DNA of 38,146 bases, from assembly GCA_002722525.1 (NCBI GenBank), contig PBMJ01000027.1, positions 1 through 38,146 on the forward strand, read 5' to 3'. The translations under genes and the position numbers were made by a program. The notes beneath the pieces were generated by a model that saw only the letters and a list, made by a program, of their open reading frames with translations, had not been told where the DNA came from and searched no databases. Origin of the DNA: Acidimicrobiaceae bacterium. Its GTDB lineage: Bacteria > Actinomycetota > Acidimicrobiia > Acidimicrobiales > UBA8592. Below are positions 18,043 through 28,343 of the stretch, one piece after another (the stretch's first letter is position 1; each line of letters opens with the position of its first letter).

Positions 18043-20436
18043 ATGGCTGAAGCCATTTCAGTATCTAGCGCAATAGGCGCCGAAGAGAAAGTATTATCAT
18101 TAGAAACCGGCGTCCTTGCTGGTCAAGCTAATGGTGCGGTTGTAGTGACCATAGGGAGAACCAAAGTTCTTGTCACTGCAACATCTAATAAAAATGTCCG
18201 ACCCGGAACTGATTTTTTTCCACTTACAGTTGATTTCGAAGAGAGAAATTATGCAGCAGGGAAAATACCGGGTTCTTTCTTCCGAAGAGAAGGAAGAGCA
18301 AGTGAAACAGCGATCTTAGCTTGCCGTCTGACTGACAGGCCTCTAAGACCTTTATTTCCAGAAGGATTTAGAAATGATGTACACATAGTAGCGACGGTTC
18401 TTGGAGCTGATCAGGAGAATCCGTATGATGTGCCAGCTATTAATGCTGCTTCAGCAGCACTGTGTATTTCGGATATACCTTTTCAAGGCCCACTTGGATG
18501 TGTCCGAATTGCGTATGACCAGAACGGAGAATGGGTTTCTCTTCCGACGTATGAGGAAGGGGAAGAATCAACATTTGAAATGGTTGTTGCAGGCCGATTG
18601 CTTGATGATGGCGACGTGGCTGTCATGATGGTGGAAGCTGGAGGAACACCTGAGTCCTGGAAGTATTACGAAGAAGGTGCTCCAAAAGTTGATGAAGGTG
18701 TCCTTGCTGCAGGATTAGAGTTTGCTAAAGGGCCGATTAAAGATGCTATTTCTCTTCAATCAGAATTAGTTCAGGTTGCTGGAGCAAAGGAAACTATGGA
18801 AGTAGAGATAGCTGTCGACTACAGCGAAGAGATTTTTGCTGCTGTTGAAGAAAAAGGTGCAGATTTAATCACTGAAAGCCAGAAGATAGCTGATAAATCG
18901 GCAAGAGGTGAAGCCGAAGCTCTTGCAGCCTCGAAGATTAAAGAAGACCTATCAGAAACATTTGATGATGAAGATGCTGAAAAGCAGATTAGTGCAGCAA
19001 TCCGTTCTTTAACCAAAAGCATAGTCAGAAAGAGGATCGTAGAAGACGGCCTTAGGATAGATGGTAGAACTGCAGCTGACCTTCGCCCTATATCCAGCGA
19101 TGTTGGGATGATCCCTACTGCTCATGGTTCCGGACTTTTCCAACGCGGCGAAACTCAAGTTCTCAATATCACTACTTTGGGAACGAAGAGAATGGATCAA
19201 ATGATCGATGGGATAGATCCCATAACCCGTAAGCGGTATATGCATCATTACAATTTCCCACCATTTTCGACAGGTGAAGCCGGATTTATGCGTGGTCCAA
19301 AGCGACGCGAAATCGGTCATGGTGCTCTTGCTGAGCGTGCCCTTCTTCCAGTTATTCCAAGTGAAGAAGAATGGCCCTATACCCTCCGACTCGTCTCGGA
19401 AGTTATGTCATCAAATGGATCTTCATCTATGGCTTCTGTTTGCTCTTCCAGCCTATCTCTGATGGATGCGGGAGTTCCTATCAAAGCTCCTGTGGCTGGA
19501 ATCGCTATGGGGCTTGTTTATGCTGAAGGAAAGTATACGGCATTAACTGATATTCTTGGAGCCGAAGATGCATTTGGAGATATGGACTTTAAAGTAGCCG
19601 GAACATCAGACTTCATTACAGCCCTTCAATTAGATACAAAGATTGATGGTATCCCCGCAGAAGTTTTAGCTGCTGCTCTTAACCAAGCGAAAGAAGCTCG
19701 ATTGGCAATCCTTGATGTGATGAAAGCAGCAATCTCCGAACCTCGAGATGATGTTAGTGATGTAGCGCCAAAGATTATTAGCTTCGAGATACCACTCGAT
19801 AAGATAGGTGAAGTTATCGGCCCCAAAGGTAAGGTAATCAACGCTATGCAGCAGGAGACTGGTGCAGAGATCATCGTTGATGATGATGGAGTTGTTGGCA
19901 CCGTAGCTATAGCCGGAACTGATCGTGATGCGGTTTACGAAGCTGAACGTCAAATTAACCTAATCCTTGACCCTCCGACAGCTGATGTGGGGGAGACCTA
20001 CGCAGGTAAAGTTGTTAACATTACTAATTTTGGAGCGTTTGTTAATATTCTTCCTGGGCGAGACGGATTGTTGCATATTTCTAAAATCGGAGGCAATAAG
20101 CGTATTAATAAGGTCGAAGATGTGCTCGAATTAGGTCAAGAAGTGGAAGTTCGCGTTGAAGACATTGATCCAAACGGAAAGATAAGCCTAGTTCCCGTAG
20201 AAGATGGCTCTTCTAAAGAAAACGTTGACGATGGGAATGATAACGATGAGAAAATTCCTGAAAAGACCGAAGGTAAAAATGAATCAACCAATGATGATGC
20301 TAGAAGCTTTGAAGATGAGTTCGAAGAAGGTTTAGTCGCTGATCTCGGTGATCTAGGACCTCAAGCTGTGGGCAGAAGGAATTCTGGTAACAACTCAAAT
20401 CGTAAAGGTAAAGGACGAGGCGGGAGAAACAGATAG
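18043..20436 (+). CDS. pnp: Polyribonucleotide nucleotidyltransferase
   Basis: Duplicated RNase PH domains (FFPLTVDFEERNYAAGKIPGSFFRREGR), KH (IGEVIGPKGKVINAMQQETG) and S1 (FGAFVNILPGRDGLLHIS) domains. Confidence 0.97.
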   Translation: MAEAISVSSAIGAEEKVLSLETGVLAGQANGAVVVTIGRTKVLVTATSNKNVRPGTDFFPLTVDFEERNYAAGKIPGSFFRREGRASETAILACRLTDRPLRPLFPEGFRNDVHIVATVLGADQENPYDVPAINAASAALCISDIPFQGPLGCVRIAYDQNGEWVSLPTYEEGEESTFEMVVAGRLLDDGDVAVMMVEAGGTPESWKYYEEGAPKVDEGVLAAGLEFAKGPIKDAISLQSELVQVAGAKETMEVEIAVDYSEEIFAAVEEKGADLITESQKIADKSARGEAEALAASKIKEDLSETFDDEDAEKQISAAIRSLTKSIVRKRIVEDGLRIDGRTAADLRPISSDVGMIPTAHGSGLFQRGETQVLNITTLGTKRMDQMIDGIDPITRKRYMHHYNFPPFSTGEAGFMRGPKRREIGHGALAERALLPVIPSEEEWPYTLRLVSEVMSSNGSSSMASVCSSSLSLMDAGVPIKAPVAGIAMGLVYAEGKYTALTDILGAEDAFGDMDFKVAGTSDFITALQLDTKIDGIPAEVLAAALNQAKEARLAILDVMKAAISEPRDDVSDVAPKIISFEIPLDKIGEVIGPKGKVINAMQQETGAEIIVDDDGVVGTVAIAGTDRDAVYEAERQINLILDPPTADVGETYAGKVVNITNFGAFVNILPGRDGLLHISKIGGNKRINKVEDVLELGQEVEVRVEDIDPNGKISLVPVEDGSSKENVDDGNDNDEKIPEKTEGKNESTNDDARSFEDEFEEGLVADLGDLGPQAVGRRNSGNNSNRKGKGRGGRNR

Positions 20437-20517
20437 TCTCCCTCTCTGCTTCCCTTTACAGAGCATAACAATCACATCATTTCGAGTAATTAGCGCACAG
20501 TGCCCTCGCCACCGTGG

Positions 20518-20523
20518 CACAAT
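20518..20523 (+). promoter_or_regulatory. Candidate -10 (CACAAT) for leaderless dapB
   Basis: CANNNT followed by 6 nt then ATG 20530; no SD. Confidence 0.4.
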
Positions 20524-20529
20524 CATAGT

Positions 20530-21297
20530 ATGACTATAAAAGTTGGAGTACTAGGTGCATCAGGACGCATGGGCTCAGAGGTGTGTAGAGCTGTCATCAA
20601 TGACCATGACACTTCTCTAGTATTAGCGATAGATGAGTTGAATGTTGGCGAAAACGTAACTGGTTGTGATTTGAGCATTACCGATGATTTTTCGGCACTC
20701 GAAGATGCTGATGTAATAGTAGATTTCACAGTTGCTGATTCGGCTAGGGAAAATCTACAACGTGTGGCGAAAGCAGGGATTCATGCCGTAGTAGGAACTT
20801 CAGGATTAACGGAATCAGACATCGCAACATTAGGTAGCCTGTTTAAAGATAGTAATTGTGTCGTAGCCTCAAATTTTGCTATCAGTGCTGTTTTGATGAT
20901 GCGCTTTTCGGAAATGGCGGCCCCACATTTCAATAATGTTGAAATCATCGAGTATCACCACAACTCAAAGATTGATGCTCCATCAGGCACAGCGCTAACA
21001 ACAGCTGAGCGAATAAGTGCATCATCTTCCGAATGGGACGAAAGCTCTACAAGTAACCGCATACTTGAGGGAGCTAGAGGGGGGATAACAGAAGACGGTA
21101 TCACAATACACAGTGTTCGTATGGAAGGGATGGTCGCTCACCAAGATGTGATTTTTGGAACAGAAGGACAGACGCTTACTATTCGCCAAGATAGTTATGA
21201 CCGCTCATCATTTATGCCTGGGGTGTTACTAGCAGTTAAAAAAGTGGGGGACTTCCCTGGCATCACGCTAGGACTTGAAGCACTGCTCAACCTATGA
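20530..21297 (+). CDS. dapB: 4-hydroxy-tetrahydrodipicolinate reductase (ORF track start 20500 probably too early)
   Basis: MTIKVGVLGASGRMGSEVCRAV; VVGTSGLTES; EYHHNSKIDAPSGTALTTAE. Confidence 0.94.
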   Translation: MTIKVGVLGASGRMGSEVCRAVINDHDTSLVLAIDELNVGENVTGCDLSITDDFSALEDADVIVDFTVADSARENLQRVAKAGIHAVVGTSGLTESDIATLGSLFKDSNCVVASNFAISAVLMMRFSEMAAPHFNNVEIIEYHHNSKIDAPSGTALTTAERISASSSEWDESSTSNRILEGARGGITEDGITIHSVRMEGMVAHQDVIFGTEGQTLTIRQDSYDRSSFMPGVLLAVKKVGDFPGITLGLEALLNL

Positions 21298-22049
21298 GAA
21301 AAGCGATTGTTCATGTTTTGATAGGAGCTGCTGTAATCATCATGGTCTTTATGGGCCTCTGGCAGCTAGATCGGCTCGACACTAAACAGAAATTAAATCA
21401 AGAAGTACAAGAAAGAACAGCCGCTACTCTCTTACCAATAGAAGAAGTAGTCGCAGCAAATGACCAATGGGCAGTTGGGGAATCTCTAAAATTTAGAAGA
21501 ATTACTGCAATAGGCGAGTATCGAGATGAGGACAGTGTCCTAATAAGAAACCGTTCGCTAAACGGGGCTCCGGGGTATTGGCTCCTCACACCCCTCCTTA
21601 TTCAGGAAGGCCTAGCAGTCATTGTCAATAGGGGATGGATTCCACTAAGTGCAGAAGACTTTTCTCCCGAAACAGTCGGAGAGGTACGAATCAGTGGCCT
21701 TATTCGAGAAACGACAGAAGCATCTGGTTTGCAGAAAAGTGATCGTCCAGATGGTGTCTTAGAAAGCTTTGGCCGAGTGGATCTCAAGCGATATCAAGAA
21801 CAATTGAGCTATGGGATATATCCTGTTTTCATACAACTGGAGTTCCAAGAGCCAGAAACTCAAGATCAAGGCCTACCACTTAAGCTCGAAATCCCCAATT
21901 TTGATGACGGCCCCCACCTCAATTATGCAATCCAATGGTTCTGTTTTGCTGCAGTATTTGCTATTGGATATCCAGTTGTTTTATGGCGAAATAAGAAAAA
22001 AACCGGAGGAAAAGCCAAACATTCGGAGATTCCAATCGACTATCTTTAG
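21294..22049 (+). CDS. SURF1-family cytochrome oxidase assembly protein
   Basis: N-terminal TM with GLWQLDRLDTKQKLN, VLIRNRSLNGAPGYWLLTPL, VIVNRGWIP, C-terminal LNYAIQWFCFA TM. Confidence 0.85.
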   Translation: MRKAIVHVLIGAAVIIMVFMGLWQLDRLDTKQKLNQEVQERTAATLLPIEEVVAANDQWAVGESLKFRRITAIGEYRDEDSVLIRNRSLNGAPGYWLLTPLLIQEGLAVIVNRGWIPLSAEDFSPETVGEVRISGLIRETTEASGLQKSDRPDGVLESFGRVDLKRYQEQLSYGIYPVFIQLEFQEPETQDQGLPLKLEIPNFDDGPHLNYAIQWFCFAAVFAIGYPVVLWRNKKKTGGKAKHSEIPIDYL

Positions 22050-22121
22050 TTACGTATTCGTAAAGAACTACTTCAAAGCGCTGCTATTCTCAAAGTAATG
22101 GCTTGTTAACGAAAGGCAACA

Positions 22122-23036
22122 ATGGCTCGATTCGGTAAAGTTTTAACCGCTATGGTTACGCCCTTCGGCGAATCAGGAGATTTAGATCTTGAAGTTGCCG
22201 CATCTCTTGCAAATTGGCTTATAGCTAATGGTAACGATGGCCTAGTTGTAGCTGGAACAACAGGAGAATCACCAACCCTGACTCATGACGAGCAAACTGA
22301 ATTGATCGCAACCGTAGTGAATGCAGTTGGCGCTCCTGTAATCGCAGGAGCTGGCAGTAACGACACCAGTGCTGCTATCGAGCTAACTCAAAAAGCAGAT
22401 CAGGCTGGTGCCTCCGCAATTTTAAGCGTAACCCCCTATTATAACCGACCCTCACAAGCTGGATTATTGGATCACTTCCGAGCGATAGCAGGAGCGACCG
22501 AACTTCCTATCGTTCTCTATGACATACCCACTCGAAGTGGAAGAAAAATTGAAACCGAGACTCTACTTGAACTTGCACATACTGTAGACAATATTGTGGC
22601 CCTCAAAGACGCAGCTGGAGACCCATCGGAAACAGCATATTTCTTGTCAGAAGCTCCCAAAGATTTTGAAGTATATTCAGGCGACGATTCATTAACTTTG
22701 CCACTTATGGCTATTGGGGCAGTGGGGGTTATCGGTGTAGCTACCCATTGGACAGGATCTGAGCATCAAAAAATGATGCTTGCTATCGAAAACGGGAATC
22801 TTGAAGAAGCAGTAAGAATAAACGCAAACTTACAGGAATCTTTTCTATATGAGTCATCTCTTGAAGCTCCCAACCCAATCCCAACGAAGGTAATGATGGA
22901 GTTAATCGGCTTCCAGGTAGGAAAAGGGCGCCCTCCAATGCATTCTGTGCCACCTAACCTCCGAGACCTAGCAGTAAAAGTCTTAGCAGAAACTGAAATT
23001 GGGAAAAGCATCGAGTCAGATCGATCAGGAGACTAA
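22122..23036 (+). CDS. dapA: 4-hydroxy-tetrahydrodipicolinate synthase
   Basis: TAMVTPFGESGDLD, VVAGTTGESPTLTHDEQ, YYNRPSQAGLLDHF, ALKDAAGD. Confidence 0.94.
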   Translation: MARFGKVLTAMVTPFGESGDLDLEVAASLANWLIANGNDGLVVAGTTGESPTLTHDEQTELIATVVNAVGAPVIAGAGSNDTSAAIELTQKADQAGASAILSVTPYYNRPSQAGLLDHFRAIAGATELPIVLYDIPTRSGRKIETETLLELAHTVDNIVALKDAAGDPSETAYFLSEAPKDFEVYSGDDSLTLPLMAIGAVGVIGVATHWTGSEHQKMMLAIENGNLEEAVRINANLQESFLYESSLEAPNPIPTKVMMELIGFQVGKGRPPMHSVPPNLRDLAVKVLAETEIGKSIESDRSGD

Positions 23037-23046
23037 TCCCAAAACT

Positions 23047-24708
23047 ATGGAAAAAGTACGAATAACCTTTCTGGGAGGTTTAGGGGATATCGGTAGAAAT
23101 TGTGCCGTTATCGAGACCCTAAACCAGATACTAATTCTAGATTGTGGTCAGCTATTCCCTGATGAATACATGCCTGGAGCAAATTCAGTGCTTCCTGACC
23201 TGCCATACCTTTTGGATAGAAAAGAAAAGATCGTTGGATGTATAACGACTCATGCCCATGAAGACCACATCGGAGCTCTTCCTTATCTCCTTGAACATAT
23301 AGAACTACCTATCTATGGATCTTCGTTTACTCTTGGAATGATTAGAAATCGGTTAGAGGAGCGCCAACTTCTAAATCGTTGTGAGTTAATAGAGGTAAGT
23401 GACGGTGAAAAGATCGCTATTGGGGATTTTCCCTGCGAGTTTTTACCTGTAACTCATTCTGTTCCTGCAGGTTTGATATCTGCAATCGAAACCCCTCAAG
23501 GCTTAATCGTTCACTCCAGTGACTTCAAGTTAGACCTGAATCCGGTTGATGGCCGACTAACTGATTTAAATCGAATCGCCGAGCTTTCCAGAGATCCAGG
23601 TATCCGCCTCTTGCTTTGCGATTCAACGAATTCGGATATGCCAGGGAGCACCATCTCCGAGTCCGATATCGCTATTTCCTTGGATAAGGCATTTAAATCC
23701 AATGAAAGTAACCGAATTATTGCAGCATGCTTTGCAAGTCATGTCCATCGAGTCGAGCAAATTGCTACGACAGCAATCAACGCAGGGAGAAAGATTTCCA
23801 CATTAGGGCTATCAATGAAAAAAAATCTTTCCCTAGCCCGCCAGTTGGGGATCCTAGAAATTAAAGAAGAGCACCTCGTAGATATTGATGACACTCGTGA
23901 CTACCCTCCACACGAAATATGCATTATCAGCACTGGAACACAGGCTGAGCCTCGTTCGGCTTTAGCTATGGCCGCAACTGGGCAAAGTCGTTGGATCTCC
24001 ATAGGTGCACAGGACTCAGTTATCCTATCGTCGAGGGCTATTCCTGGGAATGAAGAGCGTGTAGGAAAAATGATAAATGCCCTTATGAAACGAGGCGCAG
24101 ATGTTCTGCATTCAGACCATCTAGGACTTCACACTTCGGGGCATGGAAAACAGGAAGAGCTTCAATCACTTCATCAGGCTTCCAATCCGGATTGGTTCGT
24201 TCCAGTTCACGGAGAATATAGACATCTGGTTGCTCACAAAGACCTAGCTGTTGAGATCGGTATGCCTGCCGAAAGAATTCTCCTTGCTACAGACGGCGAC
24301 CAGATTGTACTTACTGACGACGGAATGGAACTTATAGAAAAAGTTACTTCAGGAGGTTACCCATTTGTGCAAGGGAGGATCCTTGAATATGAACACCAAA
24401 TATTCTCTGATAGAAGAATTCTCGGGAAAGAAGGATTCGTAATTGCAACAGTGCAAATTGCTAAAAAAGATAATGAAATCCTGGGAGATCCACAGATTGT
24501 TAGTAGAGGCTGGGTAAGTGCTCACACAGCCAACAGGCTTGAAGAAGAGATCGCAATCGCGGTCAAAAAAGGAGTTCAAAAAACACTTCTTATGGAAGAT
24601 GCAACAGATCAAGATTTAGAGCAACGAGTTAGGAGAATCACTGGGAGTCTCGTAAATGAATTAACAGGTCGTAGGCCTATGATTATCCCTATCGTTCGAA
24701 AAGTATGA
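23047..24708 (+). CDS. rnj: Ribonuclease J (metallo-beta-lactamase/beta-CASP)
   Basis: FLGGLGDIGRNCAVIE, THAHEDHIGALPYLL, beta-CASP motifs; ATG 23047 fits homolog start better than 22999. Confidence 0.92.
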   Translation: MEKVRITFLGGLGDIGRNCAVIETLNQILILDCGQLFPDEYMPGANSVLPDLPYLLDRKEKIVGCITTHAHEDHIGALPYLLEHIELPIYGSSFTLGMIRNRLEERQLLNRCELIEVSDGEKIAIGDFPCEFLPVTHSVPAGLISAIETPQGLIVHSSDFKLDLNPVDGRLTDLNRIAELSRDPGIRLLLCDSTNSDMPGSTISESDIAISLDKAFKSNESNRIIAACFASHVHRVEQIATTAINAGRKISTLGLSMKKNLSLARQLGILEIKEEHLVDIDDTRDYPPHEICIISTGTQAEPRSALAMAATGQSRWISIGAQDSVILSSRAIPGNEERVGKMINALMKRGADVLHSDHLGLHTSGHGKQEELQSLHQASNPDWFVPVHGEYRHLVAHKDLAVEIGMPAERILLATDGDQIVLTDDGMELIEKVTSGGYPFVQGRILEYEHQIFSDRRILGKEGFVIATVQIAKKDNEILGDPQIVSRGWVSAHTANRLEEEIAIAVKKGVQKTLLMEDATDQDLEQRVRRITGSLVNELTGRRPMIIPIVRKV

Positions 24709-24851
24709 CCAAAAGTTTTGCTATTATCCATAGGTCAGGTTGCTGATAGGGCACCCCGAAATGTCCTATAGTTAGTGTTAACGTTTAATTATCAACAAAC
24801 CTGAAAGAATTCTCAGCACAAGAATCAGAAGTTGGCAGAGAGTTAAAAGAA

Positions 24852-27296
24852 ATGAAAAAAACCTCATCCAAGAATTCCCAACCGTCAAAGAAAGTTTCGA
24901 CGCCGCCGCTGTTAAAGGGCTTAAGTAAAGCGGCGGGGAAAGCTTTTTCTGGACATAAATCAGACATCTTGGGCCTTGCATTTTTGGTTATTGGCCTTTT
25001 GTCCACCCTTGGTCTGTACTTTGACCTTGCTGGGGTAGTAGGAAAAATATTAGGCCCTTGGATTTTCTTGTCCTGCTTTGGATCGGTAGGTTACGCTGCC
25101 CCAGTTTCGCTCATAATCGCTGGCTTAGCTCTCTCATTCTACTCACCTAAAAATGAGACCGAAGCAGAAGATGATTCAGCTTTACCTGCGAGAATATTGA
25201 TCGGGGGATTATTCATCTTCGCTTCGATATGTGGTCTAGCTCATTTCTACGACAACGCATCAAATTATGGCCTATCAGATTTTGCTGAATTAAAGAAGAG
25301 GGGTGGGGCTCTAGGGTACTTGACCGGAACTCCTCTTCGTGCTGCTTTTGAGCAACTAGGTGCCTCCTTGGTGCTTGTTGCAGCAGGCCTATTTGGTGTC
25401 ATCGTTGCTACAGGTGTGACCTTTCGTGAGGCAGGCGGGAAAGTATGGCGCTTTCTTAAGGCGTTTGGAGAAATTATTTCGAAGTCAATCCGTCTTATAT
25501 TGGGAGAAAGTAAAGATGAAATCGGTAGTTTCCGTGATGAGCTTAGCCAGCCAAAAATTCAAATAGATGGTGAATCTCGAAATGTCGGAGTTCCGGTTCA
25601 GGACGACGCACCTGAGCCACCAGAAGAAAATGAAGCTAATTCTCATGGAGGGGACCAAAAGGAGGTCGAATCAATAAATGATGGTGCCACAACAGAACCA
25701 GAGAAAGTCAAAAAAGGGTTCAAGAAAGCAGGATTACTTGAAACAGGGGAACAGCTTGAGATTGAACTTGGACCTGGGGCGAAAGGTTCACCTTGGAAGT
25801 TGCCTTCGATTAAAGTTCTTGACCGTTCGACTACCAGAGATGTCAACGAAGCCCTAGTTGAAGAGAGAGGCCGCGTACTCGAGCGGGCATTAGCTACACA
25901 TGGGGTAGAGACCAGATTGGTAGGAATGGTTGTAGGTCCTACTGTCACAAGATATGAATTAGAGCTAGCACCTGGGGTCAAAGTTTCAAAAGTTACTGCA
26001 CTAAATAAAGATATTGCATATGCTATGGCATCTCCTGATGTCAGGATTTTAGCACCTATCCCAGGTCGTCAAGCTATAGGTGTTGAAGTTCCGAACAACG
26101 AGAGGCAAGTTGTCGCTCTAGGAGATATTCTGAGCGCCCCAGAAGCAAGAAAAGCAACTCACCCACTTGAGGTAGCAGTTGGACGGGACATTAACGGTCA
26201 ATCAATGTTAATGAACTTATCAGAGATGCCTCATATTCTTCTCGCCGGAGCAACAGGTGCAGGAAAAAGCTCATGCATAAATAGCATTGTGACATCGGTA
26301 TTGATGCGTTCAACTCCAGAGACGGTTCGAATGATCCTTATCGATCCGAAAATGGTCGAGATGACTCAATACGAGAAAGTTCCTCACCTTCTTACTCAGC
26401 CAGTCATTGATCCGAAAAAAGCCGCTAATGCTTTGCAGTGGGCTTGTAGAGAGATGGACAGGAGGTACGAATTACTTTCAGAAGTCCGATTCCGTGATAT
26501 CGGAGGCTATAACGCTGCTTATGACAAAGGGACTATTGAAGCTCCACCTAGCGCTGTTAATCCTGACGGTACGCACAAAACGTACGAGCGTCTTCCGTTT
26601 ATCCTTGTTGTTGTCGATGAGCTCTCAGATCTTATGATGGTCGCTCCAAGAGATGTTGAAGATTCTATATGTCGAATAGCTCAAAAGGCCCGGGCGGTTG
26701 GAATCCATCTAGTTATTGCAACACAGAGGCCTTCAACGAATGTGATTACGGGAGTGATTAAAGCCAACATTCCTGCTCGAATTGCATTTGCCGTCTCAAG
26801 TTTGACCGACAGTAGAGTTATCCTTGACCAAGGTGGAGCTGAACGACTTGTTGGTCAAGGAGATATGCTGCTGCTTGATCCTAAATCATCCTCACCTCAA
26901 AGAATTCAAGGAGCTTGGGTAAGCGAAGGTGAAGTTCGACGCGTTGTGGAGGGTTGGCGCAAGCAGGTTGCTCGGCTAAAGCAAGACCAGATTGATCCAG
27001 AAGAAGAAACTTCCATTACCGAAGAACAAATTACAGCTACTAGTAGCGGGATTCCAGGCGGTGGGACTGGGGACACAGAAGACGATGAGCTTTTGTTAAA
27101 GGCGATAGATCTAGTTGTCGATTCGCAGCTCGGCTCGACTTCAATGCTCCAGCGGAAATTACGTGTCGGATTTGCGCGTGCTGGGCGGATAATGGACATG
27201 CTGGAGGAAAGAGGGATTGTTGGCCCCAGTGAAGGTTCAAAACCGCGAGAAGTTCTCGTTACTCAGGAACAGCTTGCCGAAAGCGCCGATGCTTAA
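24852..27296 (+). CDS. ftsK: DNA translocase FtsK/SpoIIIE
   Basis: N-terminal TM region; MPHILLAGATGAGKSSCINSIV Walker A; VVVDELSDLMMVAPRDVE; C-terminal winged-helix gamma domain STSMLQRKLRVGFARAGRIMDMLE. Confidence 0.95.
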   Translation: MKKTSSKNSQPSKKVSTPPLLKGLSKAAGKAFSGHKSDILGLAFLVIGLLSTLGLYFDLAGVVGKILGPWIFLSCFGSVGYAAPVSLIIAGLALSFYSPKNETEAEDDSALPARILIGGLFIFASICGLAHFYDNASNYGLSDFAELKKRGGALGYLTGTPLRAAFEQLGASLVLVAAGLFGVIVATGVTFREAGGKVWRFLKAFGEIISKSIRLILGESKDEIGSFRDELSQPKIQIDGESRNVGVPVQDDAPEPPEENEANSHGGDQKEVESINDGATTEPEKVKKGFKKAGLLETGEQLEIELGPGAKGSPWKLPSIKVLDRSTTRDVNEALVEERGRVLERALATHGVETRLVGMVVGPTVTRYELELAPGVKVSKVTALNKDIAYAMASPDVRILAPIPGRQAIGVEVPNNERQVVALGDILSAPEARKATHPLEVAVGRDINGQSMLMNLSEMPHILLAGATGAGKSSCINSIVTSVLMRSTPETVRMILIDPKMVEMTQYEKVPHLLTQPVIDPKKAANALQWACREMDRRYELLSEVRFRDIGGYNAAYDKGTIEAPPSAVNPDGTHKTYERLPFILVVVDELSDLMMVAPRDVEDSICRIAQKARAVGIHLVIATQRPSTNVITGVIKANIPARIAFAVSSLTDSRVILDQGGAERLVGQGDMLLLDPKSSSPQRIQGAWVSEGEVRRVVEGWRKQVARLKQDQIDPEEETSITEEQITATSSGIPGGGTGDTEDDELLLKAIDLVVDSQLGSTSMLQRKLRVGFARAGRIMDMLEERGIVGPSEGSKPREVLVTQEQLAESADA

Positions 27297-27319
27297 CCTG
27301 AAAAGGTAGTTTATAACAT

Positions 27320-28273
27320 ATGATTCTGTCTCTAGCGCTTGTTCTTATCGGCATTGCTGTTTTGGTTTACAGCGCCAACACACTAGTTGAATCCTCAAGT
27401 GACCTAGCGCTCTACTGGGGCGTTTCACTAGCAGTTGTCGGAGCCATTGTCGTAGGTTTCGGGACGAGCCTCCCTGAACTAGCAGTTTCTCTTGCTTCTG
27501 CCGTCCGAGATGATATCGACTTGGCTACCGGCAATGTAGTCGGGTCAATGGTTGCGAATCTTTCTCTGGTTCTTGGAGGAGCTGTTCTAATAAGTCGATC
27601 CCCAATTTCGACTGGAAGTCGAAGTCTGTACCTTCCTCTTTCTCTGCTGTCTACTGTTGGATTTATCTACTTCATTCGCGATGGCATAAGTCGATGGGAA
27701 GGAGGGGTTATGCTTCTCCTTCTTCTGCTTTCACTTTCACTAATTTACAAATGGGGGGCAGACGACGAAGCTGGACTTCTTTCATCAGTCAAAGAGGGCG
27801 ATGACCCAACAACAGAAAAATATAATTTGTCGAAAGAGCTGCTTAAGCTTATTGCTTCATTGGTGGGAGTAGTAGTCGCTTCTTACGCTGTCACCGAAGG
27901 CGCTATTGACTTAGCTAACCGATGGGGAGTGAAAAGCGGATTTATCGGTATCAGCTTAATAGCAGTCGGGACTTCTCTACCTGAGCTTGTAGCATCCACC
28001 GTGGCGGCAAAAAAGGGTAAACATGCCTTAATAATAGGTACTGTTCTAGGGTCAAATGTTTTCAATGGATTTGGGATAGGTGGCTTCATCGGCGTGATCG
28101 CTCCCGGGAAAAGCAAGGATGGATCTATCGTTGGGACTCTCAGTACCACTATTACTCTTTCTGCGATTGCCTTAAGCGCCGTTTTTATTCTTTCAGGCAG
28201 GAAGATAGTTCGAGCTGAAGCAGGGGTCCTTCTTTCTGCATACATCGTGTGGATGATTCTAGTCGGCGCCTAG
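27320..28273 (+). CDS. CaCA-family Na+/Ca2+ exchanger-like antiporter
   Basis: Two repeats with GTSLPELAVSLASA and GTSLPELVASTVAA, GNVVGSMVANL and GTVLGSNVFN. Confidence 0.88.
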   Translation: MILSLALVLIGIAVLVYSANTLVESSSDLALYWGVSLAVVGAIVVGFGTSLPELAVSLASAVRDDIDLATGNVVGSMVANLSLVLGGAVLISRSPISTGSRSLYLPLSLLSTVGFIYFIRDGISRWEGGVMLLLLLLSLSLIYKWGADDEAGLLSSVKEGDDPTTEKYNLSKELLKLIASLVGVVVASYAVTEGAIDLANRWGVKSGFIGISLIAVGTSLPELVASTVAAKKGKHALIIGTVLGSNVFNGFGIGGFIGVIAPGKSKDGSIVGTLSTTITLSAIALSAVFILSGRKIVRAEAGVLLSAYIVWMILVGA

Positions 28274-28331
28274 AAGTGCAGCGGCACATAGAGAGTTGCA
28301 TTAGGTATCTGCATCAAACACCCTAGGACGG

Positions 28332-28337
28332 TACGCT
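28332..28337 (+). promoter_or_regulatory. Candidate -10 (TACGCT) for leaderless rimO
   Basis: TANNNT followed by 6 nt then GTG 28344; AAGGG directly abuts the start so is not a normally spaced SD. Confidence 0.45.
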
Positions 28338-28343
28338 GAAGGG

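Noticed and set aside
22050-22063. TTACG-TATT-CGTAA hairpin after SURF1 stop as a terminator
   Set aside because: Only a 5-bp AT-rich stem with no T-tract; dapA follows closely.
20437-22121. Lysine riboswitch upstream of dapB or dapA
   Set aside because: Gaps are too short and no L-box-like structure is seen.
1214-28326. ACCCTAG shared upstream of xerC (1214), in the pnp leader (about 17844) and upstream of rimO (about 28320) as a regulon motif
   Set aside because: A 7-mer is expected several times by chance in 76 kb of double-stranded sequence; flanks differ.
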